In this document: piece by piece, positions 1-9,210 of the stretch
Layout of the letters: each line of letters opens with the position of its first letter
Position numbering within the stretch: the stretch's first letter is position 1
From: Methanogenium marinum
Lineage (GTDB): Archaea; Halobacteriota; Methanomicrobia; Methanomicrobiales; Methanomicrobiaceae
Direction: 5' to 3'
Assembly (NCBI RefSeq): GCF_028912405.1
Contig: NZ_JAKELO010000002.1
Span: 1-64,000, forward strand
DNA: 64,000 nucleotides
Translations under genes and position numbers: made by a program
Notes under the pieces: model-generated
What the model saw: the letters and a program-made list of their open reading frames with translations, nothing else
Databases searched by the model: none
What the model was told of the DNA's origin: nothing

Positions 1-383
1 ACGTTGATAACCTGAATATCGTAATAATTCAGAGTGCAGTACGGAGACCAAATGGTGACATGGTGCGCAGAATGATCTCTGTCAATGAACTTGTTGGGTA
101 TGACCCTGAAACAGGTGGTTTTTCGTTTGTTGCAATGTTTATCTGGAATCCTGTTACCGATACGTTTGATTTCCCGGGAAAAGGAAGCAGTTTTCTTCTG
201 GAAAATAAAGTTGCCACGCTTCTTGGTCTCCCTGAAGAACGAAGAGGGGAGATATATCTGGAAATAGATAAAAGGGCTCGCATATTAGAACGGCTTCATA
301 AAGCAGGATATACAGGATTCTGGGATCTTTATCATATGATGACGAAGATCAAAAAGCAGGGTCTTTTGAAAATTGAGATCTGA
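1..383 (+). CDS. flaI: Archaellum motor ATPase FlaI/ArlI, C-terminal end (partial)
   Basis: This is the last part of a type II/IV secretion-type ATPase that powers assembly and rotation of the archaellum. The reading frame (codons from base 3) is open to the left edge of the window, so the gene starts outside. The visible residues (VDNLNIVIIQSAVRRPNG, then a region ending in a KIKKQGLLKIEI tail) match the C-terminal domain of FlaI; the Walker motifs lie upstream and are not seen. The stop overlaps the non-ATG extension of the next gene, flaJ, and the two form an operon. Assignment rests on the C-terminal pattern and on the neighbour flaJ. Confidence 0.85.
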   Translation, partial: VDNLNIVIIQSAVRRPNGDMVRRMISVNELVGYDPETGGFSFVAMFIWNPVTDTFDFPGKGSSFLLENKVATLLGLPEERRGEIYLEIDKRARILERLHKAGYTGFWDLYHMMTKIKKQGLLKIEI

Positions 384-387
384 CACC

Positions 388-1989
388 ATGTTTGAGTCAC
401 TGGCGGAAAACATCCGTGATAAATCCGGAGGCAAATTACCTTTTGAAGATACCGGGATTAAATTTAGGGCTTTTTTCACCAGGATTTCTGAAAACAAACG
501 AATGGGTTCAGACATTCTTTTTATGGTCACCTATATGGCCTCAATCATCACTGCTGATGTATCACGGCCGGAAATTTTCGCATTCACAGCAACACGAAAA
601 GAATACATAACATCAAAGTATATTGGGAAAGTCGAAACATTCGTAAAGCGATGGAACTATAATTATGCCAAAGCTCTTACGATGGTGGCTGAGCGAATAA
701 GTAATCCCATGCTCTCCAGTATGTTTACGCGGTACGGAAACTCAATCAGTTCAGGGGTACCTGATGATGAATTTCTCCTGCTTGAACTCTCTACCGTGAG
801 AAGTGTTTACCGGAGCCATTTCGAACAGGGCATTGAGATGGTGAAGAAATGGGGTGATGCGTACATCGCTCTGATGCTTTCAGCAACGATTGTTAGTATC
901 ATTATCATGGTCTCAATTGCGATTTATGCGCCTGATGATTTAAGTTCCACACTAAATACCTCATATCTTCTGACCATTGGTATCTCCATATTTGGTATCG
1001 GAACAATGTACCATGCAATTCCTGGTGACCAAAAATGCCATGAACTTCCTGGGCAGGGAAGTTATGAGCAGAGGATGATACAGAAAATGGAACGTTTTAT
1101 TGTTCCTACGGTAATCATCACAACGATTCTTCTTTTCATCGGAGGGTTTAACGCTGGCCTGATTTTTCTGGTAATTGGAATCCTCCTTGTTCCCTTGGGA
1201 ATATTTGGATTTATTGATGACACAAATATCATCGAGCGTGATAATGACTTCTCTGTATTTATCAGAAGTCTTGGAACGATTATGGGTGGCAAAGGGCTCA
1301 CTGTTGGCTACGCCCTTGCTGAGATAGACACGAAAACGCTGGTAAATCTATCAGAGCCTATAAAAGCTGCTTATTCAAAGTTGAATCTTGGTCTGGATGA
1401 AAATCTTGTATGGAACCGGTTTGTCGATGAATGTGGTAGTAATCTCATTTCCAAATACCTGAATATTTTCCGTGATTCAATTAAACTCGGTGGCAGTCCT
1501 TCAGAGATTGCACGGATTGTCAGTTCATCCATGCTTGAACAGACATTGCTGCGTGAAAAAAGGGAGATGTTGTCGACAGGATTTATTGTTCTTCTTATAC
1601 CAATGCATGTAGCAATGATTGGAATATTTATGTTCCTCTTCCGTATCCTGATTTCCATGTCACATGCAGTAACTGATGTGATGGCTTCATTTGATGCAGC
1701 AAGTGCAGCTATGAGTGATTCTGTTACATCAGTTGGAGGGACAATGACTGGTATGGTGAATATCTTTGTTAATTTTCCTGAAGATCAAATGGGGACATAT
1801 ATAGCAATTGTTTTATTAATAATTACTCTCTCAAATATTATTGCAGGAAAAATTGTAAAAGGTGGAGCAAATTATCTGTATTACGCATTTGGAAGTATAA
1901 TGTTCACCCTTACGGGGCTTGTCTTTATTGTGACGCCGTTTATTGTTGATATGCTATTTCAGATTCCGACATTTGGAGGAGTACCATGA
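388..1989 (+). CDS. flaJ: Archaellum assembly membrane protein FlaJ/ArlJ
   Basis: FlaJ is the polytopic membrane platform on which FlaI acts in archaellum assembly. The protein (533 aa) has the usual FlaJ layout: a cytoplasmic N-terminal region of about 160 residues, hydrophobic segments near 165-215 and 245-290, a second cytoplasmic domain, and a C-terminal group of membrane segments from about 395. I chose the ATG at 388 over an in-frame TTG at 373, because only the ATG gives the expected MFESLAENI start directly after flaI. The stop overlaps the next start as ATGA, so translation is probably coupled. Confidence 0.92.
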   Translation: MFESLAENIRDKSGGKLPFEDTGIKFRAFFTRISENKRMGSDILFMVTYMASIITADVSRPEIFAFTATRKEYITSKYIGKVETFVKRWNYNYAKALTMVAERISNPMLSSMFTRYGNSISSGVPDDEFLLLELSTVRSVYRSHFEQGIEMVKKWGDAYIALMLSATIVSIIIMVSIAIYAPDDLSSTLNTSYLLTIGISIFGIGTMYHAIPGDQKCHELPGQGSYEQRMIQKMERFIVPTVIITTILLFIGGFNAGLIFLVIGILLVPLGIFGFIDDTNIIERDNDFSVFIRSLGTIMGGKGLTVGYALAEIDTKTLVNLSEPIKAAYSKLNLGLDENLVWNRFVDECGSNLISKYLNIFRDSIKLGGSPSEIARIVSSSMLEQTLLREKREMLSTGFIVLLIPMHVAMIGIFMFLFRILISMSHAVTDVMASFDAASAAMSDSVTSVGGTMTGMVNIFVNFPEDQMGTYIAIVLLIITLSNIIAGKIVKGGANYLYYAFGSIMFTLTGLVFIVTPFIVDMLFQIPTFGGVP

Positions 1990-3500
1990 ATGAATTTATC
2001 CGTCGTGTTGTAATGGTAATTGGCATTGTTACTATTGGAACAATTCTAATATTTTTTAATGCCTCAATTATAATCACCCTGTCTGCAACGCTTGCCTTTG
2101 GTGTCATTATGGCAATGGGTATCGGGTTGCTCAAAAAAGAAGATTTTAAGCGATTGAGCAATCTGAAGATACCTTCAATAAAAAATATCAGGCATAAGAA
2201 GGACAGCACAAAATCAGAAGATAAAAAACAAAAATCTAAAAAACCAGATTCAAAAAAAGATAAAAAAACACATAAGACCGGAAATATATTATCTCGATTT
2301 CATAAGAATGAACAAAATACCGATAAAACAGAAAAATCAAAAACAGAAAAATCAAAAACAGAAAAATCTAAAAAAAGCGAGAAAAATGGATTTTCGGCAG
2401 GTCTGAGCGCAGCCATTGGTTCATTCAAAACATCAATACATAAATCACGTGACAAAAACCATTCAGATAAAATAGATTCCCTCCTGAAAACAACAATCGA
2501 CGAACCGGTTTTATCTCCTCAGGATAGTGCAGACAATCAGCCGGAATTAGCTTTACCTGATGATCCGGATGAATTGTCAGATGATATGGATCTCTTTGAT
2601 GATGAGGATTTTGCGAGTCTGGATTCTCTTGATATTGAAGGTGAGGAGACTTTGTTCGATTTTGATGGAGGTAATTCCATTGAATCCCAATCAGAAGAGA
2701 AAGATGATTCTGGCACCCTGAATATGGATGATGAAATAAATTCTATCCTTCTTTCTGAAAATGCATTCGATGAAGATGAGGATTTTTCACCCGTATATCC
2801 TGATGGTACTGGTTCCTCTGCATCTCAATCAAAAGATACTGATAATAAAGAAAACCCTGAAGAAGAAGGGTTATTTAACTCAGATGAATTTTTCGTACAG
2901 GGTATTGAAGACGGACTTGATGAAGAATCATTTATTCATCTGCCAGAAACCCCCAATGAGAATCAGAAAACTTCTAAAGCTACTCTGAATGATTCACTGG
3001 ACGAACTCAGTAACATCACTGAGTTTGAAAAACTGAATCAGGATGAGGATGAGTTTTCGGGTTTTGATGCCATCAATCTGGAAGAACTAGAAACAGATGA
3101 TTTCTCTCTTGAAACAGATGAGATTATCATTGAAGAAGAAGAAATAAATGATGCCGATATTCTTCCGGATGACTTCATCCCTTCACCAGATATCGATAGC
3201 ACAAAAAATGAAATCGATCAAAACACTGGAAATGATAATCTGTCTGATGGTTCGGGTTTCAGTAATTCTGAAATGAATGAATCAATGTCATTTTCAGGAA
3301 AAAATGAATATGATGACATTTTGAGTGTTCTGAAATCAGATATTAAAACAACAAAAAAGGCACCTCAGACAAGTCTCGTCCGTGAACTGAAAGATGTTCA
3401 TGTCGAATCAAAGGATCTGGTTGAAGAACTTGAACTCGTTCTTCATGCAATGGGAGGAAAATCCGGAAAAACAAACGGTCAGGATGAGGAATCTGAATAA
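1986..3500 (+). CDS. Unknown membrane-anchored, lysine- then acid-rich protein between flaJ and cheF
   Basis: No family is recognised. Two hydrophobic segments (about residues 6-27 and 29-49) are followed by a strongly basic stretch (about 50-150) that contains three perfect tandem copies of the pentapeptide KTEKS (DNA period 15 bp, 2325-2369). A long Asp/Glu/Ser-rich linker (about 180-440) follows, and then a short helix-prone tail from about 440. The charge pattern suggests a disordered cytoplasmic tether with a folded end. It overlaps flaJ by 4 bp and cheF by 1 bp, so it is translated within the archaellum/taxis operon. A role linking motor and taxis adaptor is only inferred from position. 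Confidence 0.8.
   Translation: MNEFIRRVVMVIGIVTIGTILIFFNASIIITLSATLAFGVIMAMGIGLLKKEDFKRLSNLKIPSIKNIRHKKDSTKSEDKKQKSKKPDSKKDKKTHKTGNILSRFHKNEQNTDKTEKSKTEKSKTEKSKKSEKNGFSAGLSAAIGSFKTSIHKSRDKNHSDKIDSLLKTTIDEPVLSPQDSADNQPELALPDDPDELSDDMDLFDDEDFASLDSLDIEGEETLFDFDGGNSIESQSEEKDDSGTLNMDDEINSILLSENAFDEDEDFSPVYPDGTGSSASQSKDTDNKENPEEEGLFNSDEFFVQGIEDGLDEESFIHLPETPNENQKTSKATLNDSLDELSNITEFEKLNQDEDEFSGFDAINLEELETDDFSLETDEIIIEEEEINDADILPDDFIPSPDIDSTKNEIDQNTGNDNLSDGSGFSNSEMNESMSFSGKNEYDDILSVLKSDIKTTKKAPQTSLVRELKDVHVESKDLVEELELVLHAMGGKSGKTNGQDEESE
2325..2369 (+). repeat. 15-bp tandem repeat, three copies, encoding KTEKS
   Basis: Three consecutive 15-bp units (unit aaaacagaaaaatca) keep the reading frame of the unknown flaJ-cheF protein and encode KTEKS three times. 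The units are identical except for the last base of the third. Such in-frame repeats vary in number easily by slippage. Confidence 0.85.
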
Positions 3501-4297
3501 TGAAGACAATTCCAGTTAAATTTGAAGCAGAAGGAAAATGGATATCAGCCAAAATTGGAGTGGATGAAACTACCATCAATCTGCCTGAACCAATAAATAC
3601 AACAATCCTTATCAAATCAATCGATGATGTCCAGCAGAAAAAAAATATTATCACCATTTCTGTTGAAGAAAATATTTATCGAATTGCGACTGTTCCCAAA
3701 GCACTGGTCATATTAAAACGCGTAATTCTGATGGGGTGTTCCGGATATCGCCTCAGGGCATATTTTATGTCTCCTGCTATCAGGGGCGGAGTTATGGTAA
3801 ATGATGCAGAATGGGAAAAAGGGGCTATTACCGTTCTTAAAACCGGCATTTGGTTTGTAAGCCAAAATCATCAGATTTGCATCCCCGTAGCTGATGTTGC
3901 AGCAATTGAACAGACACAAAGAGAGGTGCAGGGAACGGAAAAAGAAGTGGTAAAGATTGATCATGTTGAAACAGGAGATGTTTCCACAAGCTTTGTCCTT
4001 TGTCCTCCAACAACCCTTAAGGTTCTCTATAATTATCTAACTGATGCCACCAAAGGAATTTCGTTGGAAGGAGAACTGGACCCTCTTTCCAGTCAGGTGG
4101 CCATGTTGGTTTACAGTGGAATGGATACGCATTCTATTGAAGGAATGCTTGAAAAATCCCCGCGTGATATAGAAGCAATATATGACAGAATGCTGGGACT
4201 TGGACTGGTAGAAGTAGTCCAGACACGCCGTGAAGTAAAACTGACAACAAAAGGCGTCAGGTTTGTGACAGAAGCAGTCAAACCACCAACATTATAA
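3500..4297 (+). CDS. cheF: Archaeal taxis adaptor CheF (DUF439)
   Basis: CheF proteins connect phosphorylated CheY to the archaellum switch in archaea. The 265-aa sequence has the DUF439 pattern: an N-terminal beta-rich part, the central run GVMVNDAEWEKGAITVLKTG, and a C-terminal winged-helix-like part (from about 205) ending in VEVVQTRREVKLTTKG. The start codon overlaps the previous stop (TAATG). The gene lies between the archaellum genes and cheY, which is the expected position. Family recognition is from memory of the sequence pattern; no search was made. Confidence 0.85.
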   Translation: MKTIPVKFEAEGKWISAKIGVDETTINLPEPINTTILIKSIDDVQQKKNIITISVEENIYRIATVPKALVILKRVILMGCSGYRLRAYFMSPAIRGGVMVNDAEWEKGAITVLKTGIWFVSQNHQICIPVADVAAIEQTQREVQGTEKEVVKIDHVETGDVSTSFVLCPPTTLKVLYNYLTDATKGISLEGELDPLSSQVAMLVYSGMDTHSIEGMLEKSPRDIEAIYDRMLGLGLVEVVQTRREVKLTTKGVRFVTEAVKPPTL

Positions 4298-4324
4298 TTA
4301 TTGTCCTGGTTTAAATATTATTTT

Positions 4325-4340
4325 CCTCATTTTTTTTTAT
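4325..4340 (+). terminator. Poly-T terminator after the fla-cheF operon
   Basis: A run of nine T (in ctcatttttttttattgg) lies about 35 bases after the cheF stop. Euryarchaeal termination commonly occurs at such U-rich tracts without a strong hairpin. It separates the archaellum operon from cheY. Confidence 0.5.
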
Positions 4341-4380
4341 TGGCAGAGATTCTGTCTAAATACATAATTCAGTACATTTA

Positions 4381-4392
4381 TTACATATGTAA
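4381..4392. promoter_or_regulatory. 12-nt palindrome upstream of cheY
   Basis: The perfect palindrome ttacatatgtaa lies 22 bases before the cheY start, and its half ttacatatg recurs directly over the start codon (4408-4416). A TATA-like element (aaatacataa, about 4358-4367) sits just upstream. It could be an operator or an initiator-region element; no regulator is identified. Confidence 0.35.
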
Positions 4393-4413
4393 CAAAAACG
4401 TATTTGATTACAT

Positions 4414-4776
4414 ATGGGAAGGATTCTGGTCGTTGATGATACTCTCTTTATGAGAACACTTCTAAAAAATATCCTGTTCTCAGGAAATCATGATATTGTG
4501 GGTGAAGCTGAGGATGGAGAGGATGCAGTTGAGAAATATTCGTCACTTCAGCCCGATCTTGTTACAATGGATATTGTAATGCCGAAAAAAAATGGGATTG
4601 AGGCATTAAAAGAAATTATGGCAATTAACCCGAAAGCAAGAGTGATTATGTGCACTGCTGTCGGACAGGAACAGATGGTAAAGCTTGCTATCAAAACGGG
4701 TGCCAAAGGATATATTGTAAAACCATTCCAGGCACCTAAGGTTATAGAAGAGATAAATAACGTATTAAAATCGTAA
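4414..4776 (+). CDS. cheY: Chemotaxis response regulator CheY
   Basis: CheY carries the phosphoryl signal from CheA to the archaellum through CheF. This single receiver domain (120 aa) has all catalytic residues: the acidic pair D8-D9, phospho-acceptor D53, T81 and K103. The ATG at 4414 begins directly at the domain (MGRILVVDD). The gene starts the cheY-B-A-C-D operon and is 10 bases from cheB. Confidence 0.95.
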   Translation: MGRILVVDDTLFMRTLLKNILFSGNHDIVGEAEDGEDAVEKYSSLQPDLVTMDIVMPKKNGIEALKEIMAINPKARVIMCTAVGQEQMVKLAIKTGAKGYIVKPFQAPKVIEEINNVLKS

Positions 4777-4786
4777 AACTGTCATT

Positions 4787-5809
4787 ATGCTTAGGGTTCT
4801 CATTGTCGATGACTCAGTATTTATCCGGACTGTTTTATCAGATTTACTTAACCGTGCTCCGGAAATAGACGTTATCGGAACCGCATGCAATGGTGTCGAA
4901 GCGCTCCCGATGATTGAAGAGCTTAAGCCAGATGTAATAACGCTTGATATCCAGATGCCTCAGATGGATGGAATTGAAACACTTGAGCAAATAAAACATC
5001 TATCATACAGACCGAAAATTCTGGTATTAAGTACACTGACGTCACGTGATGCTGAACTGACATACAAGGCTTTGCGTCTGGGTGCTGACGATTTCATGCT
5101 GAAACCCCGTAATATCTCAAAGATGCGGGGTATTGAAAATGAATTAACGACAAAGTTAAAACAGCTTTTAAGTATATCAGAACCACAAAAATGTGCCCCT
5201 AAAACAAATACTCCTGCTAAAAAAATAATTGTTATTGGTTCGTCTGCAGGAGGGCCCCCAATGCTGGATCTGATTTTTTCGAATCTCTTAGGGGATCAAA
5301 ATGCTGCATTTGTAATTACCCAGCATATGCCGGAAGGATTCACGGCGGCCCTTGCAGAACGGCTAAACAGAATATGTCCCATGCCGGTTAAAGAAACAGA
5401 AAGTGGCGATATCCTCAACAATGGCCACGTATATCTCTCAAAAGGAGGGTATCACACGGTAATTTCACGATCTATAGATAAAACGGGCCGCCAGGGTGGG
5501 CATATAACACTGACGAAATCAGCTCCTGTGCATGCTGTCCGTCCTGCTGTTGATATTACCTTTTCTTCTGCTGCAAAGGTGTTTGGAAAGAACTGTTTTT
5601 CTGTTATCGTCAGTGGAATGGGAAATGATGCAGGAGAGGGAGCACTGGCAATAAAAAATGCAGGAGGCACTAACATTGCAGTTCGGGAAGAAGACTGTCT
5701 TGTCTATGGTATGGTCAGGTCTGCATTAAAGCGAGATTGTATTGATAAGGTTGTTCCACTTAACAGAATAGCCCGTGAAATAATGAAATATATCGCAAAT
5801 AAGGAATAA
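4787..5809 (+). CDS. cheB: Chemotaxis protein-glutamate methylesterase/deamidase CheB
   Basis: CheB removes methyl groups from chemoreceptors to give adaptation. An N-terminal receiver domain (D8-D9, phospho-acceptor D54, residues about 1-125) is joined by a linker to the C-terminal esterase (about 145-340). The catalytic serine lies in GSSAGG, the histidine in QHMP and the aspartate in GMGNDAGEG. Length (340 aa) is normal. It is followed by cheA after 3 bases. No cheR is present in the window, so the matching methyltransferase must be elsewhere. Confidence 0.95.
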   Translation: MLRVLIVDDSVFIRTVLSDLLNRAPEIDVIGTACNGVEALPMIEELKPDVITLDIQMPQMDGIETLEQIKHLSYRPKILVLSTLTSRDAELTYKALRLGADDFMLKPRNISKMRGIENELTTKLKQLLSISEPQKCAPKTNTPAKKIIVIGSSAGGPPMLDLIFSNLLGDQNAAFVITQHMPEGFTAALAERLNRICPMPVKETESGDILNNGHVYLSKGGYHTVISRSIDKTGRQGGHITLTKSAPVHAVRPAVDITFSSAAKVFGKNCFSVIVSGMGNDAGEGALAIKNAGGTNIAVREEDCLVYGMVRSALKRDCIDKVVPLNRIAREIMKYIANKE

Positions 5810-5812
5810 ATT

Positions 5813-8074
5813 ATGCCTGAAGATGACACATACCGGAAGCTTTTTGTTGCTGAATCCATCGAAAACCACGAGAATATTGTAAATAACCTCTTAATTCTTG
5901 AAAATGGATCGGATGATACAGCAATTGATGAGATATTCCGGGCTGCCCATACTCTGAAAGGGATGTCAGCATCCATGGGATTTGATGAGATGGAGACTCT
6001 TTGCCATTCCATGGAAGATGTTCTTCATCTGATTCGAAGTGGTGAACGCAGTGTCGATAAAGACCTTATTGATATACTCCTTGCCTGTACGGACAGAATT
6101 GAAGAGATGCTTGACGATATTGAATTGGGTGGGGACAGTTCAACTTTCAATTCACGGGAATTGGAAGGTAAACTAAAATCACTCATATCAGAAGAAAATG
6201 CAGTGTCCGGAAATAAACCAGGGCCGGTTGCTCAAATCAATATGGAGTGTCCGGAACAACAGGAAAAATATTCACACCATATTTCCCTCTCCATTGATGA
6301 AACCAGTCAGATGAAGGATATCCGTGCACTGCTTGCTCTTGCAAATCTAAAAGAAATTGGAGATATTGTCAGTTGCAATCCTACCCCTGAGAAACTGGAA
6401 TCATCAAACTCAGGTTTCAGCGGCACGATGAGTCTGTATATTCTTACCGATTCAGATGAAGACACCATTCGGAATGCAGCAAGCGTCTCGGAAGTAACTG
6501 ATATCACAATTCGACCATTTTCACTGCTACAGGAAGAGGAATTTGAGGAACAGGCATCCACAGATGGTACTCTGAATACTACCAATAATCTCTTTAAAGT
6601 AATTATTACTGTTTCAGAAGGGAGTGATCTGGGAGATGTACGGGCACTGATTGCATATCAGAATCTGGCTGATATCGGACAGATTATTTCATCTAAACCA
6701 TCTTTTCAGGACCTTGATGAGGGGAAATTTTCCGGATTATTGACAGTCATCCTTCACTCTGATGCCGGATCAGAAGCTTTACATGATGCAGCGTCAGGTG
6801 TTGACATTCAACATGTTCTGGTTGAACCTTTTACTGAAGAAAATGACGTAAAAGTTGAAACAAAACCTGTTTCAAATATAACAGAATCAGAAGATGATGC
6901 AATAAAAAGTCCGGAAAAAACACCCAAAAAATCCAAAAAGAAAGAAGTGCAAAATATCAGAGTAGAGATTCACCGCCTTGACCAGATGATGAATCTTGTA
7001 GAAGACCTTGTTATTACCGGAGGAAGACTCCGTCAGATTGCCCACCAATACAGTAGCAAGGAGATGGATGAAGCGCTTAATATGGTCAGTCGCTCTGTCT
7101 CTGATTTGCAAAACCTCATGATGAATATTCGGATGATTCCCCTCAGCCAGATATTTAACCGGTTTCCCCGTGTTGTAAGAGATGTTGCAATGCATGATGG
7201 AAAAGAAGTTGAATTCATCATGACGGGAGCGGAAACCGAACTGGACAGAAGCGTTATAGACGGGCTGGGAGATCCTCTGCTCCATCTGATTCGAAATGCC
7301 GTAAACCATGGTATCGAGAGACCTGAAAAACGAATAATGGCAGGGAAAAATCCCAAAGGGACTGTTGTCCTTTCTGCATGGAGAGAGCAGGGAAATGTTG
7401 TTATTCAGCTGAAAGATGATGGCGGCGGTATTTCATCACAGGTAATTCTTACAAAAGCTATCGAAAAGGGTCTTATTACCGTTGAACAGTCAAACAATCT
7501 GACCAGAGATGAAATAGTAGATCTTCTTTTTATGGCAGGTTTCTCCACCGCAGACGAAATTACTGACATCAGTGGGAGAGGTGTTGGACTGGATGTAGTG
7601 AAAGGTGCCATTGAATCGTTAAAAGGAACAATTAACGTAGAAAGTGAAGAAGGCAAAGGATCAACATTTAAGCTGATTCTTCCGCCTACAATGGCAATTA
7701 TTGAAGTGATGATGGTTCGGATTAATGGTCTTCGGTGTGCAATTCCCATTGCTGCAGTTGTTGAAGTTGCAAGAATTGACCGTACTGCAATTACCCGGAT
7801 TGGAAAGAGTGAAGCCATTCCGTTCAGGGGTGAAGTCCTCCAGATTCATCATTTAAATGAAATGTTTCGTGGAGAAAGCAACGGGGATATTGTTGTTGTC
7901 ATACAGTATAAAGGCACAAAATGTTGTATCCCGGTTGATGTGGTGGATGGCCAACAGGAAGTTGTTGTCAAACCATTAAGTAACGTAATTGGAAAATGTA
8001 AGGGAGTTAGTGGTGTCACGATTCCCGGCGATGGTGACGTAGTTCCCATTCTCGATGTGAATTCAATGATATAA
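5813..8074 (+). CDS. cheA: Chemotaxis histidine kinase CheA with two P2-like domains
   Basis: CheA autophosphorylates in response to receptors and passes phosphate to CheY and CheB. Order: P1 Hpt domain with phospho-site H46 (AAHTLKG); two tandem copies of a CheY-binding P2-like domain (about 154-236 and 260-338), both with the pattern DxRALxAxxNLxxIGxIxS; a Lys-rich linker; P3 dimerisation helices (from about 381); ATPase with N box LIRNAVNHGIE (about 490) and G box DDGGGIS (about 534); and a CheW-like P5 domain to residue 753. The doubled P2 is the unusual point. The stop codon lies within the ribosome-binding site of cheC. Confidence 0.95.
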   Translation: MPEDDTYRKLFVAESIENHENIVNNLLILENGSDDTAIDEIFRAAHTLKGMSASMGFDEMETLCHSMEDVLHLIRSGERSVDKDLIDILLACTDRIEEMLDDIELGGDSSTFNSRELEGKLKSLISEENAVSGNKPGPVAQINMECPEQQEKYSHHISLSIDETSQMKDIRALLALANLKEIGDIVSCNPTPEKLESSNSGFSGTMSLYILTDSDEDTIRNAASVSEVTDITIRPFSLLQEEEFEEQASTDGTLNTTNNLFKVIITVSEGSDLGDVRALIAYQNLADIGQIISSKPSFQDLDEGKFSGLLTVILHSDAGSEALHDAASGVDIQHVLVEPFTEENDVKVETKPVSNITESEDDAIKSPEKTPKKSKKKEVQNIRVEIHRLDQMMNLVEDLVITGGRLRQIAHQYSSKEMDEALNMVSRSVSDLQNLMMNIRMIPLSQIFNRFPRVVRDVAMHDGKEVEFIMTGAETELDRSVIDGLGDPLLHLIRNAVNHGIERPEKRIMAGKNPKGTVVLSAWREQGNVVIQLKDDGGGISSQVILTKAIEKGLITVEQSNNLTRDEIVDLLFMAGFSTADEITDISGRGVGLDVVKGAIESLKGTINVESEEGKGSTFKLILPPTMAIIEVMMVRINGLRCAIPIAAVVEVARIDRTAITRIGKSEAIPFRGEVLQIHHLNEMFRGESNGDIVVVIQYKGTKCCIPVDVVDGQQEVVVKPLSNVIGKCKGVSGVTIPGDGDVVPILDVNSMI

Positions 8075-8079
8075 GGAGG
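8073..8079 (+). promoter_or_regulatory. Strong ribosome-binding site of cheC
   Basis: The sequence aaggagg, six bases before the cheC ATG, is a near-perfect Shine-Dalgarno match and overlaps the cheA stop codon (taa). It fixes the start of cheC and suggests translational coupling. Confidence 0.75.
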
Positions 8080-8085
8080 CTGAAA

Positions 8086-8703
8086 ATGGATTTAAATGAA
8101 CAACAACTGGATATGCTAAAAGAAATGGGAAATATTGGTGCCTCACATGCAGCGACATCTCTTTCCCAGATGTTAATGTGTGAAATTGAAATGACCGTGC
8201 CAGAGGTTTCTGTTATCGATATTTCTCAGGTCAGTGAATACTTCGGTGAAGAAATATCAGCCATGGTTGTCTTTGAAATACAGGGAGAAATACAGCCTGC
8301 CGGTTATATTGTCTGTCATGTCCCAAGAATGTCGGCTATCAGGCTTACCAACACAATGCTTGGTTCAACCGATGAAGACAGGGAATTCAATGAAATGGAT
8401 GAGAGTGCAATCACAGAAATTGGCAATATTATGATCTCCCATTTCCTTGATGCAACAGCAGAACTTCTTGGCGTTGTCATGTTGCCATCACCACCTATGG
8501 TAACAATTGATATGGCCCTTGCTGCCTTTGAAAATATTCTTGCGCAGGTGACGTCAGGAGATATAAACGAGTTTATTCTCTTCTCAACTGAACTTAAATC
8601 CGTAAATAATGATATCAAAAGTACAATTATTATGCTTCCTGAAGAACAGACTCTCGTACAGATTCTGAGACTTCTTAATAATCTTATAAACCCAGAGATA
8701 TAG
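8086..8703 (+). CDS. cheC: CheY-P phosphatase CheC
   Basis: CheC dephosphorylates CheY-P and is stimulated by CheD. The 205-aa protein has both signature helices of the CheC/X/FliY family: LKEMGNIGASHAATSL (residues about 10-25) and a second in DESAITEIGNIMISHF (about 106-121), each with the E-x-x-x-N type active-site pair. Having both sites is typical of CheC rather than CheX. It sits between cheA and cheD in the operon. Confidence 0.93.
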   Translation: MDLNEQQLDMLKEMGNIGASHAATSLSQMLMCEIEMTVPEVSVIDISQVSEYFGEEISAMVVFEIQGEIQPAGYIVCHVPRMSAIRLTNTMLGSTDEDREFNEMDESAITEIGNIMISHFLDATAELLGVVMLPSPPMVTIDMALAAFENILAQVTSGDINEFILFSTELKSVNNDIKSTIIMLPEEQTLVQILRLLNNLINPEI

Positions 8704-8718
8704 GGGCGGAACTTCTCA

Positions 8719-9210
8719 ATGGATAAAAAAAATGAAACTGGTTCAAGGGGGGAAAACGTTGGAATTGGAGAGTATAAAACCGGAATTACAAAAATTTCAT
8801 CGATTGGACTTGGATCTTGTGTCGCATTCATTTTGTATGACAGAAAACTAAAAACAGGCGGACTGGTGCATGTGATGTTGCCTGACAGTAATGGCAAAAG
8901 CGAACGGCCGGGAAAATTTGCTGATACTGCAGTGCCTCTTCTTGTTTTGGAAATGGAAAAACGTGGTTCATCACGCAGGAGTTTATCTGCGTATCTGGTT
9001 GGGGGAGCAAGTATGTTTCAGCAATTTAAAGGAAATCTCGATATTGGGAAACGAAATGTATGTGCATTAAGGGAGCATCTTATTGAATTGCGTATTCCTA
9101 TTGAATCCGAAGATATCGGTGGAACATCCGGGAGATCGGTGAATTTTTTTCCGGAAGACGGAGGAAAAATTACCGTTCGAAGAGCAGATGGAAAATGTTA
9201 CGAGCTTTAA
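8719..9210 (+). CDS. cheD: Chemoreceptor glutamine deamidase CheD
   Basis: CheD deamidates receptor glutamines and binds CheC. The 163-aa protein shows the family core: GLGSCVAFILYD with the catalytic cysteine, GGLVHVMLP with the catalytic histidine, GGASMF, and the C-terminal IGGTSGRSVNFF. The next gene begins within its last five codons, in another frame, which points to coupled expression. Confidence 0.93.
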   Translation: MDKKNETGSRGENVGIGEYKTGITKISSIGLGSCVAFILYDRKLKTGGLVHVMLPDSNGKSERPGKFADTAVPLLVLEMEKRGSSRRSLSAYLVGGASMFQQFKGNLDIGKRNVCALREHLIELRIPIESEDIGGTSGRSVNFFPEDGGKITVRRADGKCYEL

